This document shows, in pieces, positions 46,271 to 54,544 of a stretch of 64,000 bases of DNA. The translations under genes and the position numbers were made by a program. Source of the DNA: Bradyrhizobium sp. C9 (GTDB lineage: Bacteria > Pseudomonadota > Alphaproteobacteria > Rhizobiales > Xanthobacteraceae). The DNA lies in the NCBI RefSeq assembly GCF_002532045.1, contig NZ_NWTG01000015.1, positions 111,070 through 175,069 of the forward strand, written 5' to 3'. Position 1 is the stretch's first letter; each line of letters begins with the position of its first letter. Under the pieces are notes generated by a model, which worked only from the letters and a program-made list of their open reading frames with translations, was not told the origin of the DNA and searched no databases.

Positions 46271-47050
46271 ATGACCGACAACAGCGTTCTTCTCGAAAAG
46301 CGCGGGCAGGCGTTCTGGATCACCATCAACCGACCGGACAAGCGGAATGCGCTCAATGCCGGCGTGATCGCGGGCATCGCCAGGGGCTATCGCGAGGCGC
46401 ATGACGACAAGGACGTGCGCGTCATCGTGCTGACCGGCGCGGGCGACAAGGCATTCTGCGCCGGCGCCGATCTGCAGAACAGCGGCGCGGCGTTCTCGAT
46501 GGATTTCTCGCGGCCCAATGTCGACTATGCCGATCTGCTGCGGCTGTCGCAGAACGCGACCAAGCCCGCGATCGCGCGGGTCGGCGGCGTCTGCATGGCC
46601 GGCGGCATGGGGCTATTGTGCATGACCGACATGGCGATCGCCACCGATGGTGTGATCTTCGGCCTGCCGGAGGTGAAGGTCGGCGTGTTCCCGATGCAGG
46701 TGCTGAGCCTGCTGCAGTCGATCGCTCCCGCACGCCTCATCAATGAATGGGCGCTGACCGGCGAGCCGTTCGATGCGAAGGCTGCACAGGCCGCGGGTCT
46801 TCTCAACTACGTCGTGCCGGCGGCTGAACTCGACGCCAAGGTCGATTGGCTGATCGGCCGCATCGTCGACAAGTCGCCGACTGCGATCCGACGCGGCAAA
46901 TACGCGATGCGGGCGATCGCCTCGATGTCGTTCGACGAGAGCATCGCCTATACCGAAAGCCAGATCGCGCTACTCGCGATGACCGAGGACGCCAAGGAGG
47001 GCCTCAAGGCCTTCGGCGAGAAGCGCAAGCCGACATGGACCGGGCGTTAG
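46271..47050 (+). CDS. Enoyl-CoA hydratase/isomerase (crotonase) family enzyme
   Basis: 259 residues from the ATG at 46271; a longer upstream frame overlaps the previous gene and lacks homology. Crotonase features are the FCAGADL oxyanion-hole strand (62-68), the GGMG helix start (111-114), and LPEVKVGVFP with Glu134, which matches the second catalytic Glu of hydratases. The position of the first catalytic Glu is Leu116, so classic hydration of enoyl-CoA is doubtful; isomerase, hydrolase or decarboxylase activity on an acyl-CoA is possible. It ends 61 nt before the convergent integrase, so it marks the left flank of the mobile island. Confidence 0.88.
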   Translation: MTDNSVLLEKRGQAFWITINRPDKRNALNAGVIAGIARGYREAHDDKDVRVIVLTGAGDKAFCAGADLQNSGAAFSMDFSRPNVDYADLLRLSQNATKPAIARVGGVCMAGGMGLLCMTDMAIATDGVIFGLPEVKVGVFPMQVLSLLQSIAPARLINEWALTGEPFDAKAAQAAGLLNYVVPAAELDAKVDWLIGRIVDKSPTAIRRGKYAMRAIASMSFDESIAYTESQIALLAMTEDAKEGLKAFGEKRKPTWTGR

Positions 47051-47110
47051 GCGGAGGCCCGGCCGTCCGTTCTCTTTTCTCGGAAGCGCGCGCCGGCATG
47101 GATGAGAAAA

Positions 47111-48409
47111 TCAAGCGCGTCGGTTGCTCGAAACGATTGAAGAATGAGGAGCGGCCGTGTGACCTGACGAGACGGTCGTTCTGGCTCGCTCCTCGCGTCG
47201 CTTCTTGGCGGCCACGATCAGTTGTTTCCGCGTGCGTTTGGCGTAGGTGGGTAGTTGTAGTCTCGAGCGATGGCGGCCTGCGGCACGGAGTTCGGCGTCC
47301 GTAAGATCGCTGTCTGCGCCTTCGGTGAAGCCGCCGTGGCGAAAGGACGTAAATGAGAGCTCGTTCCGAAGTCCCGCTGCTATGATTATCTTTTTAACGA
47401 CATGCCGAAGGTAGCGCAGATCGTTGCGTTCGGTGATCCACGGGAGAGGAGTAGACGATCTGCGATGAGCATGATCACGGCGAAACGCCAGTCCTGAGGC
47501 GACTGAGTTTTTGAGAGCGTCAAGTTCTGCCATCAGCTCGGGGAAGAGCGACACACCGCTCTCATCGAACAAGGGCCACCAGGCCTCTTCGCCGTTCTTT
47601 GGATGCACGATCCGCACGCTGTTGGGGCGCTCTTTCGGCCGATAGTGCTCGATCTCGAAGACTCCGAATATGTGTTCCTCGCGCTGCAGCCACTCCCAGG
47701 TCAACAATGCAGCGGTTGCGATCGAGTGGTATCCCAGCCTCTTTGCGGCTTGCCTGAAGGCGACAAGCTCTTCCCAGATCGCTGTTGACGTCTCTTTCAC
47801 TGCCTGACCCGGGGCGCGCGACTTTAAGCCCATCCGAGAGAATGGATTGACCAGGGGCACTTTCGCCTCTTCAGCGCGCTGGCCAACAAACCAGGCGCGT
47901 CTGCAGGCAGTCATGGCTGCATTTGCGAAACGTCGACGCTCGCGTTTGACGATGTTTCCGTCCACGTCCTTGGTTTCCACGACGAGCAGATTTGCGTAAA
48001 CTGCATCGACAAATGCTTTGGTGAAATCAGTAATCTGTTTCGAACCCGCGCGGGTGCCGTCGTTCAGTTCGTGGTTGGCGAACAGCGCCAGGCCTTGGCC
48101 ATATAAGCGTTGGGTCTTGAAGTCGATTTCACGCCATCGGTGGTTTGCTTTGAAAACGCTGACAAGCCAATCAAAAGTCCCGGGCGCAGGAGATGCCGGG
48201 ACCATGTCGGTCAATCCGCCTGATCGCCAGCTGTCGAAGGCAGGCAACAGAACATTCTCTGCTCTGTTGATGGCGGTTGCATAGTCTTCTCCCAAGGCTT
48301 CAGCTGTGACAGGGCAGCCTTCATTGCGAGCCCACGTTGGTGGCTCGAAGAAATAACCGCGTCGACCATTCTTCAATGACTTTAGTCTGCAATAGCGCGG
48401 AAGCTTCAT
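47111..48409 (-). CDS. int: Tyrosine-recombinase integrase
   Basis: 432 residues. The N-terminal half looks like the SAM-like core-binding domain. The catalytic half has the box I-type Arg in WLQREEHIFG, a SFRHGG segment (Arg-His of box II), an AGRHRS element, and LPTYAKRT holding the presumed nucleophilic Tyr. Conserved Arg, His and Tyr positions suggest an active enzyme. It lies at the edge of the island and reads toward the flanking chromosome, with an excisionase-like gene 12 nt upstream, the classic int-xis pairing. It would catalyse integration and excision. Confidence 0.85.
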   Translation of the reverse strand: MKLPRYCRLKSLKNGRRGYFFEPPTWARNEGCPVTAEALGEDYATAINRAENVLLPAFDSWRSGGLTDMVPASPAPGTFDWLVSVFKANHRWREIDFKTQRLYGQGLALFANHELNDGTRAGSKQITDFTKAFVDAVYANLLVVETKDVDGNIVKRERRRFANAAMTACRRAWFVGQRAEEAKVPLVNPFSRMGLKSRAPGQAVKETSTAIWEELVAFRQAAKRLGYHSIATAALLTWEWLQREEHIFGVFEIEHYRPKERPNSVRIVHPKNGEEAWWPLFDESGVSLFPELMAELDALKNSVASGLAFRRDHAHRRSSTPLPWITERNDLRYLRHVVKKIIIAAGLRNELSFTSFRHGGFTEGADSDLTDAELRAAGRHRSRLQLPTYAKRTRKQLIVAAKKRREERARTTVSSGHTAAPHSSIVSSNRRA

Positions 48410-48421
48410 TGTAGCGCAACC

Positions 48422-48709
48422 TTAACGTCTTGCCAGGGAGGCCAAATCCTCGCCTTCTGATCTGTCCAAACTGGTAGTTCTACGGGGCGCGGCAAAATCA
48501 TCAATCGCAGCTCTTGACCAGACCGGTTGCCGCGCCCGCCCAATTCCACGATAGCTGATTGGAGGCGGCGCCTCGCCGCGGCCTACCGCTCGCGCGAGTT
48601 CATGGGTATTTGCGAAATCCAAATAGGCGGCGGCCATGTCGGCAAGCATGAGTGCAGGCCAGGCACCGATGAGTGGATAACGAGCAGGAAGAGCGGTGCG
48701 GGATGTCAT
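48422..48709 (-). CDS. Small excisionase-like DNA-binding protein
   Basis: About 95 residues from the ATG at 48709; a TTG at 48730 would add seven residues, and neither start has a strong ribosome-binding site. The segment ADMAAAYLDFANTHELARAV followed by a loop and QPVWSRAAIDDF resembles the MerR-like winged helix of AlpA/Xis proteins, with the short wing and terminal helix. Its place just upstream of the integrase, 12 nt away, supports an excisionase or directionality role. The sequence match is weak, so the call relies partly on position. Confidence 0.55.
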   Translation of the reverse strand: MTSRTALPARYPLIGAWPALMLADMAAAYLDFANTHELARAVGRGEAPPPISYRGIGRARQPVWSRAAIDDFAAPRRTTSLDRSEGEDLASLARR

Positions 48710-49564
48710 AGGCGTTAGCTCGCGCGTCAATGCTGCAACGATCTTGGTGCCGAATTCAGAAGAATGGCGTCATCATTTCTGGAGAGGATCCTTCTTCGTG
48801 CATCGCCTCGGAAAGCACCAATCGGGATATCCAAAGTCAAATTCGCCGCTCCTTGTGGCTTTCTGGCATGCCCTCCAGCCATATGGATGCTCACTCGGAG
48901 CACGAGAAGGCAGCGAGGAAAAGAGCCATCAACAACTGGTGCGGCAATCGGCGGGCCTTGAGTGCGAAAAAGTGCCGGGCATCGATTGAGCGAGTATTCA
49001 GCGGCGCTTCAAGTCATTGACGCCCCTGCTTGAGGTTTTGAAAATATTTGATGGCAATTCGTCGAGAAACTTCGGCGGCGTGCGTAGATAATCCGCTCGT
49101 TGAGAGGCACATGATTCTTGCGGGCTATCAGCTTAAATTCCGACAAGTTCTATCGCTGATCCGACGTTTGGGGCTCCTAGCAAGCGCTCTTTTGTCGGAA
49201 TGGCGGGACCGTCTGACGGTAGCTGCTCCCATCGACGAGATCCGTCCCGGGGGACAGATTGGAATTACAGAGCCTGAGTACCGAGCGCTACTACTGCAGA
49301 CTGGCTGACGATGAACCCTCTCCTCAGTCAAGCAGCAACCCAGCAACTGACAGGTTCAGTTTTAGCTCGCGAACGATTGTGTCGGTCCGACTGGGCGTCG
49401 CCCTGGCGGGCCGGGCTGTCGGCTGCGCTGAAACCCCGGGCCTCGCCGGGTTTTCACCCTTTGGGCTTCCATCCCTGACGCGATAGAGATACCGGAGACA
49501 TCAACCTGCGCCGCGGAGGTGGGGAAGACGGACATAGAGAGGGAGAGTGCGGTCGCTGGAGGCC
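48710..49564. other. Long stretch without a convincing gene
   Basis: Only short overlapping frames are seen, none with a recognisable domain. The base composition looks lower in GC than the flanking genes. The best candidate is a frame at 49051-49308. The region would be expected to hold the promoters of the xis-int pair and of the ardC operon. Confidence 0.5.
49051..49308 (+). CDS. Hypothetical small protein
   Basis: 85 residues starting at ATG 49051 (MAIRRETSAACVDNP). The middle (LKFRQVLSLIRRLGLLASALLSEW) is amphipathic and helical, and the end is IDEIRPGGQIGITEPEYRALL in two pieces, which looks protein-like. No known domain and no clear ribosome-binding site were found. It may be a remnant or a chance frame. 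Confidence 0.25.
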   Translation: MAIRRETSAACVDNPLVERHMILAGYQLKFRQVLSLIRRLGLLASALLSEWRDRLTVAAPIDEIRPGGQIGITEPEYRALLLQTG

Positions 49565-49607
49565 GTGACGGGTTGAAAGTTGCGAGAGAGGCTCGCGGCG
49601 CCCGTCG
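49565..49607 (+). promoter_or_regulatory. Conserved 5' leader element, copy 1 (before ardC-like gene)
   Basis: The stretch starts with GTGACGGGTTGAAAG, then a small hairpin GCGAGAGAGGCTCGC, and ends CCCGTCG. Thirteen nt later the ArdC start follows. A closely related element precedes the next gene (50626-50669), so this is a shared untranslated signal rather than coding sequence. Confidence 0.55.
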
Positions 49608-49619
49608 CGGAGACCCGCG

Positions 49620-50594
49620 ATGTCCAAATATCATCCCTCGGTGCGCGCCAGCCAGAACCGGGTGAGCCTGTACGACGAAATTACCGGCAGAATCATCGCC
49701 GAGCTGGAGGCCGGCCATGTACCTTGGGTTCAGCCTTGGGACGCTGCGGCTGGGACAGTGCCGCTGGCCATGCCCGAGAATGCCGCGTCGCATCGCCAGT
49801 ACAGCGGTGTTAACATACTAATACTGTGGAGTGCGGCCCGGGAGCGCCGATTTTCAAGCCAACGCTGGCTGACCTATCGTCAGGCGCTTGCAATCGGTGG
49901 TCATGTCCGCAAAGGCGAGGAGGGTACTACTGTCGTTTATGCCGATCGCTTCATCCCATCTGATGAAAAGCGCCGTGTGTCCGAGACCGGCGAGGAGGCG
50001 CAAGCCGTTGCATTCCTGAAGCGCTTTACTGTCTTCAATACCGATCAATGCGTACTCCCAGCGGAAATTGTGACCACTGCACCGCCGCGGCGGCCTGGCA
50101 TGATCGAGCCGGCGCTCGAGGCTTTGATCAGGACGAGTGGTATCGATTTTCGCATCGGTGGTAATCGAGCGTTCTATGCACCGTCGGAGGACTACGTCCA
50201 GGTGCCGCCGCCAGCGGCCTTTTTCGAGCCGATCAACTGGCACCGCACTGCGCTCCACGAGCTTGGCCACGCTAGCGGTCATGCTTCCCGTCTCGACCGC
50301 GACCTTGGTGGTTCCTTTGATACCAAGAGATACGCCTTCGAGGAATTGATCGCCGAACTCTGTGCCGCATTCTGCTGCACATCACTTGGCATCGCGCCTA
50401 CCGTGCGGCACGCCGACTATATTGGCTCTTGGCTCGAGGTCCTGCGCGAGGATAACCGCGCAATTTTGCGAGCAGCGTCGCAGGCGAGCAAGGCAGCTGA
50501 CTATCTGCTCGGTTTCCTTCCTGAAGTCACGGCAGCCCCATCGGCCGGCCAGGCCGGCGCGAATGAAGGGGGTGGCGTCATGAGACTCTGCTGA
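49620..50594 (+). CDS. ardC: ArdC-like ssDNA-binding protein with zincin metallopeptidase domain
   Basis: 324 residues. The N-terminal ssDNA-binding domain (about 10-140) has the family signature: LYDEITGRIIAELEAGHVPW, SGVNILILW, WLTYRQALAIGG, and VRKGEEGTTVVY. The C-terminal zincin domain has HELGHASGH (His213, Glu214, His217) and a downstream Glu in the FEELIAEL helix as further ligand. ArdC proteins coat incoming ssDNA in the recipient and help conjugative elements evade restriction. It is the first gene of the island's maintenance/transfer cluster, with the conserved leader before it and a second copy before the next gene. All zinc-site residues are intact. Confidence 0.9.
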   Translation: MSKYHPSVRASQNRVSLYDEITGRIIAELEAGHVPWVQPWDAAAGTVPLAMPENAASHRQYSGVNILILWSAARERRFSSQRWLTYRQALAIGGHVRKGEEGTTVVYADRFIPSDEKRRVSETGEEAQAVAFLKRFTVFNTDQCVLPAEIVTTAPPRRPGMIEPALEALIRTSGIDFRIGGNRAFYAPSEDYVQVPPPAAFFEPINWHRTALHELGHASGHASRLDRDLGGSFDTKRYAFEELIAELCAAFCCTSLGIAPTVRHADYIGSWLEVLREDNRAILRAASQASKAADYLLGFLPEVTAAPSAGQAGANEGGGVMRLC

Positions 50595-50625
50595 CGGACG
50601 AGAGGAAGAGGGCGCGAGAAACGCC

Positions 50626-50669
50626 ATGACGGGTTGGAGACCGAGAGAGAGGCTCTCGGTCGCTCGTCG
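50626..50669 (+). promoter_or_regulatory. Conserved 5' leader element, copy 2 (before Toprim gene)
   Basis: The element begins ATGACGGGTTGGAGA, continues with the hairpin CCGAGAGAGAGGCTCTCGG (stem CGAGAG/CTCTCG) and ends CTCGTCG. The shared blocks with the copy at 49565-49607 are TGACGGGTTG, GAGAGAGGCTC and CGTCG. It ends 12 nt before the next start codon. Confidence 0.55.
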
Positions 50670-50681
50670 TGGTGAACTCAG

Positions 50682-51788
50682 ATGACAGAGACTTCCGAAA
50701 GAGCAAGGCGGTTTCGCTCTCGTGATATTTCCGAAGATAGAAGGTGGCCTGATGCTTCCGAGCTGGCGCATCGTCTGTCGCGTGACGCCGAGGCGGTTTG
50801 TCGACACTATCTCTCCAATGGCCGGCGCCAAGGACGTTATTGGGTAGTGGGAGACTGCAGAAACACTCCCGGTCGATCCCTGTTCGTACGTTTGAACGAA
50901 ACGCTCCAGGGACTTGCAGGCAAGTGGACGGATGCCGCCACCGGAGAACATGGTGACCTTCTCGACATCATTCGGCAAAGCTGCGGATTGGTTCATTTTC
51001 GGGACGTGGCAAAAGAGGCGCGACGATTTCTCAGTATGCCGAGGCCCAATCCCAAACCGACATCGATTCCTGGTCGCGGGACGATCCGAGCCAGATCCGC
51101 GGAGGCCGCACGTCGCCTGTTTGCCAAGTCGCAGCCGGTTGATCGGACCATCGCCCAACTCTATTTGCGAGAACGCGGTATCGAACCCGTCCATGACGAA
51201 GGCGCGCTCCGTTTCCATGCGCGATGCTATTTTCGGTCCAACGAAGACTCGCAGATCGAGGTCGGGCCGGCGATGATTGCCCGAGTGACCGATCTTGAGG
51301 GCCAAATCACAGGTGTACACCGCACCTGGCTTCATCCCTCGGGGCGCAGCTTGGCAGATGTCGATGCGCCGCGACGCGCATTGGGCAATCTCTTGGGCAA
51401 CGCAGTGCGCTTTGGGGCGGTTGATGACGTCCTGGTGGCGGGTGAGGGGATCGAGACCATGCTGTCGCTCCGCTGCGTATTGCCGACCATGCCGATGGTA
51501 GCAGCCCTTTCGGCCAATCACCTTGCGGCCCTGCTGCTTCCATCGTCGCTTCGACGGCTTTACATTGCGGAAGATGCGGATGCAGCCGGAAGGGTCGCTG
51601 CGACGAGCTTGACGACCCGGGCTGAAGCCGCAGGCATTGAAGCGCTCACTTTGTCGCCGAGGCTCGGCGATTTCAACGATGACCTACGCGCCATGGCCGC
51701 CGGGGAACTTCGAGCAACGTTGTGCGAGCAATTCGTTCCAGAGGACGCCGTCCGCTTCTTTTCTTTGGCTGCGAGCAAGCCGGGATAG
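50682..51788 (+). CDS. Toprim-domain primase/helicase-like protein
   Basis: 368 residues. The N-terminal half contains a DnaG-like pseudo-zinc-ribbon region (LVRLNETLQGLAGKW-type segment, about 65-85) and the C-terminal half a Toprim fold: VAGEGIETMLSL with the catalytic Glu (about 250-261), then YIAEDADAAG with the DxD motif (about 290-299). Proteins like this are carried by rhizobial conjugative islands and are thought to prime replication of the transferred strand; no helicase domain is visible here. It lies 87 nt behind ardC, with its own leader element. The start ATG follows an AACTCAG sequence, a weak ribosome-binding site. Confidence 0.8.
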   Translation: MTETSERARRFRSRDISEDRRWPDASELAHRLSRDAEAVCRHYLSNGRRQGRYWVVGDCRNTPGRSLFVRLNETLQGLAGKWTDAATGEHGDLLDIIRQSCGLVHFRDVAKEARRFLSMPRPNPKPTSIPGRGTIRARSAEAARRLFAKSQPVDRTIAQLYLRERGIEPVHDEGALRFHARCYFRSNEDSQIEVGPAMIARVTDLEGQITGVHRTWLHPSGRSLADVDAPRRALGNLLGNAVRFGAVDDVLVAGEGIETMLSLRCVLPTMPMVAALSANHLAALLLPSSLRRLYIAEDADAAGRVAATSLTTRAEAAGIEALTLSPRLGDFNDDLRAMAAGELRATLCEQFVPEDAVRFFSLAASKPG

Positions 51789-51914
51789 TGGCGGCGAGTT
51801 CGGTCCCGATATCTTTCTGCCGATCGGTTCAAGCTCGGTGTTGCTGGAAGCGGTCGCCCCCGGCCTTCTAGAGGGCGATCGGACAGCAAGCGCACCGACC
51901 CGGCAATGGCCGCG

Positions 51915-52105
51915 CCCGGCTATTTTCCGCCGGCCCTGCGGGCCTTTGCATCGCGAAGCAAAATAGCCGGGTCTTGGCCATCCTCCGCTCCGCTTCGGCC
52001 CCGTCGGCTTAGGGCCTCCGGGGTTCTGGTCCGGTCCGCGTGCCGTCTAGTGATCGCCACGAAGGCCGCGATGGGTGCGGCCGATCCGGCAGAGGACCTC
52101 TCACC
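51915..52105 (+). ncRNA. Structured leader RNA before the DUF2493 gene, copy A
   Basis: A perfect 12-bp stem is formed by CCCGGCTATTTT (51915-51926) and AAAATAGCCGGG (51960-51971) around a 33-nt loop with an inner GC-rich hairpin. After it come CATCCTCCGCT and a GATCGCCA...GCGATGGGTGCGGCC block just before the gene. A related element with the same order lies upstream of DUF736 (53847-54022). The two stems differ in sequence but keep pairing. This suggests a cis-acting RNA, perhaps controlling translation. Confidence 0.55.
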
Positions 52106-53038
52106 ATGACGACCGACCATGACGACATCGAGTTCGAACCCCGCCATAACTCATCACCGACCGACCACATTCTTGGTGAGCTTCAGCTTTACGGGTACCG
52201 TCCCTTCCACGGCGAGCCCGACCCAAGGCCGTTGCCCGAAGGTAGAGCGATCGCAGGCGCCGTCGTCGATATCTTCGACGCCTTCGTGGCGACTTTAAGC
52301 GACACTCGACTCGAGCCCGATCTGGAAGACCTGCTCTGGTCGACCGTCAATCTCTTACACCGCGCGGTGGGCCGCATCGAGCACGGGCTCGACGGCAATG
52401 AGCAGGCGCAACAGATGAGCCAACGCGAACAGAACGGCTCGGAAGTGCAATCGGTCGAGCTCGAAAGGCTGACCGCCGAAGGCATCTCACTGGTCGAACG
52501 CCGCAATGCCATGGAGCTATTCCGCGACCTGGCCACTGAACAATTCGAACTTCACACCGGTTCACCCTGGCGTCCTCGTGCCGGATCAGTGGTCAGCCAT
52601 CGCACGCTCACTGCGGCGATGATCGACAGCCGCGACTTTCTCGCCGCCAGGCGTCGTGCGGAGGCCGAAGTGATGCTGCCACCGGGACCCCGGGTCGCCC
52701 TTACCGGCGGACTTGATTTCAATGATCATCGCCTGATCTGGGATCGCCTCGACAAGGTCCACGCCAAGCACCCGGACATGGTCCTGTTGCACGGTGGATC
52801 ACCGAAAGGTGCCGAACTGATCGCTGCCAAATGGGCGACCAACCGGAAGGTGCCTCAGATTGCATTCAAGCCCGATTGGACCAAGCACGCCAAGGCAGCT
52901 CCGTTCAAACGCAATGACGCAATGCTCGCACTGCTGCCGATCGGTGTCATGCACTTTCCTGGCACCGGGATACAGGACAACCTTGCCGACAAGGCCAAGA
53001 AGCTCGGCATACCCGTCTGGACGTTTGGCGGCGCTTAG
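52106..53038 (+). CDS. DUF2493 (SLOG/DprA-like Rossmann) protein
   Basis: 310 residues from the ATG at 52106, chosen because AGAGGA lies upstream; a GTG-type frame start 66 nt earlier would fall inside the leader. The N-terminal ~190 residues are acidic and helical. The C-terminal part is the SLOG-type fold: RVALTGGLDF, LIWDRLDKVHAKHPD, VLLHGGSPKGAELIAAKWA and a final VWTFGG strand. DUF2493 domains are related to DprA and nucleotide-binding LOG proteins; their role in islands is unknown. The gene is monocistronic or an early member of the cluster, with a ~1 kb gap before DUF736. Confidence 0.8.
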   Translation: MTTDHDDIEFEPRHNSSPTDHILGELQLYGYRPFHGEPDPRPLPEGRAIAGAVVDIFDAFVATLSDTRLEPDLEDLLWSTVNLLHRAVGRIEHGLDGNEQAQQMSQREQNGSEVQSVELERLTAEGISLVERRNAMELFRDLATEQFELHTGSPWRPRAGSVVSHRTLTAAMIDSRDFLAARRRAEAEVMLPPGPRVALTGGLDFNDHRLIWDRLDKVHAKHPDMVLLHGGSPKGAELIAAKWATNRKVPQIAFKPDWTKHAKAAPFKRNDAMLALLPIGVMHFPGTGIQDNLADKAKKLGIPVWTFGGA

Positions 53039-53846
53039 GCGCCGCCCCCGGGCATCCGTCCGGGCGGACCGAGCTTGATTAGCTCCGTTTGATCGACTTC
53101 ACTGCTTCGTTTTACATACTGTTCATCGGGCAAAGCGCGTGCTTCCGCGGTCGTGGTGGTGAGGAACGCTTCCTCCTGCTGAACGACGCCCGGGCCTGCC
53201 TCCGGCCTGTGAAATGGTCCTGTCACGGCCACGAGCGGCTAGCTAGGCTGTCGAAGCTTGAGGAAAGGTGTGGCTGATCAGATCTTCGGAAGTGGGTTCT
53301 CCGCACCGCTTGCGGAGAATAAGCCAGCCATTCTCCGCATCTGCAGAGAGAATATCCGCAGATGCTCAAGGGCCATTCTCACGGATTGGATGTGACGGCT
53401 GACGGCGGATGCCGTGCTTACGCCTCGCTTCGGCCGTTCAATTTGACCGATGACCTCCAGGCGCTTTTGAAGTCGATCATCTCGCCGTCCTTTGCGTCGT
53501 CTGGGGGCCAGCGAAGGTTCGGCTCAGAGCACGACGTTGTGAAGCCGAAAGCCTTGGTTATCCGATGACGGGGGCGAGATCTCTGGGGCAGGCCACCCTG
53601 ACCGGGCCGCAATGCTGCGCGCGAGAATGCGATCGGTATCGCAGGCGTTTGCCTGAGCATGTCTTTCGCGCCGTTGATACGTAGTCGTCCGTTTCCGATC
53701 GACCAAACCGTGCCCTTGTGCATCGTCGGCACCGGTTGCCACGCTTGTCGCCGTCAGTTCTTTCATGGCGCGTCCAACACAACCTCGATGGGCTGATCAG
53801 GCCCGAGGGCCGGCCAAGGCCTCGATCGCCTTCCCGCAACGGCTGC
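53039..53846. other. Non-coding or degraded stretch
   Basis: No frame here is a convincing gene. A minus-strand frame at 53524-53766 (begins MKELTATSVATGADD) looks slightly protein-like but has no known domain. The repeated TTCTCCGCA motif at 53297-53364 and, from 53847, the leader of DUF736 are the only clear signals. Confidence 0.5.
53297..53364. repeat. Clustered TTCTCCGCA repeats and hairpins
   Basis: TTCTCCGCA occurs at 53297-53305 and 53331-53339, with its inverse TGCGGAGAA at 53311-53319. The first two form a 9-bp hairpin with a 5-nt loop. CATCTGC (53338-53344) and GCAGATG (53358-53364) form a second hairpin. A clustered array of this sort in a non-coding gap of a transmissible element can be a replication, partition or transfer site. 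No function is proven. Confidence 0.5.
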
Positions 53847-54022
53847 ACCTGCTTTTTTCCCCTGCCGCGAAGAGGCGGCATTCCTCGCGAGACAAAAAAG
53901 CAGGTTATCGCCGTCCTCCGCTGGCGCTGCGGGCCTTCAGGCTGCGGGCCGATCGCTCCCCGGGCCAAGGATCGCCATCGAGGCTGCGATGGGCGCGGCC
54001 CGAGCAACAAACGGAGACTATC
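53847..54022 (+). ncRNA. Structured leader RNA before the DUF736 gene, copy B
   Basis: ACCTGCTTTTTT (53847-53858) and AAAAAAGCAGGT (53894-53905) form a perfect 12-bp stem around a 35-nt loop containing CTGCCGCGAAGAGGCGGCA, itself a hairpin. CGTCCTCCGCT follows, then GATCGCCATCGAGGCTGCGATGGG and GCGGCC blocks before the start codon at 54023. The order matches the leader of DUF2493. Confidence 0.55.
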
Positions 54023-54334
54023 ATGGCTACCATCGGCACCTTCACCGCTTCGGACAACGGCTACATCGGCTCGATCAAGACCCTGACGCTGAATATCAGG
54101 GCACGGTTCGCAGCATCCGAGAAGGATAACGACAAGGCACCTGATTACCGCATCTTCGCCGGCGCGACCGAGTTCGGCGCTGCCTGGAAGAAGACCGCCC
54201 GTGACAGCGACCGCGAATACCTCTCGGTCAAGCTCGACGATCCGAGCTTCCCGGCTCCGATCTATGCTTCGCTGGTGAAGGTCGAAGGCGACGACGGCTT
54301 CACCCTGATCTGGTCGCGCCGCAACGGCGACTGA
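54023..54334 (+). CDS. DUF736-family protein
   Basis: 103 residues from the ATG at 54023 (ACGGAG site 6-7 nt before). The sequence is full-length for the family: MATIGTFTASDNGYIGSI, then APDYRIFAG, the GAAWKK motif, YLSVKLDDPSF and a final LIWSRRN strand. DUF736 proteins are small beta-rich proteins found almost always on rhizobial plasmids and islands; the function is unknown, perhaps ssDNA- or nucleic-acid-related. It is preceded by a conserved structured leader and followed after 16 nt by a strong terminator, so it is a monocistronic, probably highly expressed unit. Confidence 0.9.
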   Translation: MATIGTFTASDNGYIGSIKTLTLNIRARFAASEKDNDKAPDYRIFAGATEFGAAWKKTARDSDREYLSVKLDDPSFPAPIYASLVKVEGDDGFTLIWSRRNGD

Positions 54335-54350
54335 TCGCTGGCGATCACCA

Positions 54351-54379
54351 GCCCCGCCTCTTCGGAGGCGGGGCCTTTT
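54351..54379 (+). terminator. Rho-independent terminator after DUF736
   Basis: GCCCCGCCTC (54351-54360), TTCG loop, GAGGCGGGGC (54365-54374), then CTTTT. The 10-bp GC stem with a UUCG tetraloop is textbook, although the U-tract is short. Confidence 0.85.
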
Positions 54380-54544
54380 GCTACCGCGGGTCTGGCTGAC
54401 GGCCAGGGTTGTAGCGTAGCGCTGCGCTTCAACTTCAGCTCGCAGGACAATGACCATGAACATGATGCCCCTGTCCGAACGAGAGCGGCCCGTTTCGGCG
54501 GCTTCCGCGTGCATGCGTCGCTCGGCCAGGAGATTGGGCCGCGC

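Noticed and set aside
44044..46377. 777-codon open frame on the minus strand
   Set aside because: It is antisense to a clear molybdopterin oxidoreductase; composition is atypical for a protein.
53524..53766. Minus-strand frame upstream of DUF736
   Set aside because: No domain, no ribosome-binding site and composition like surrounding non-coding DNA.
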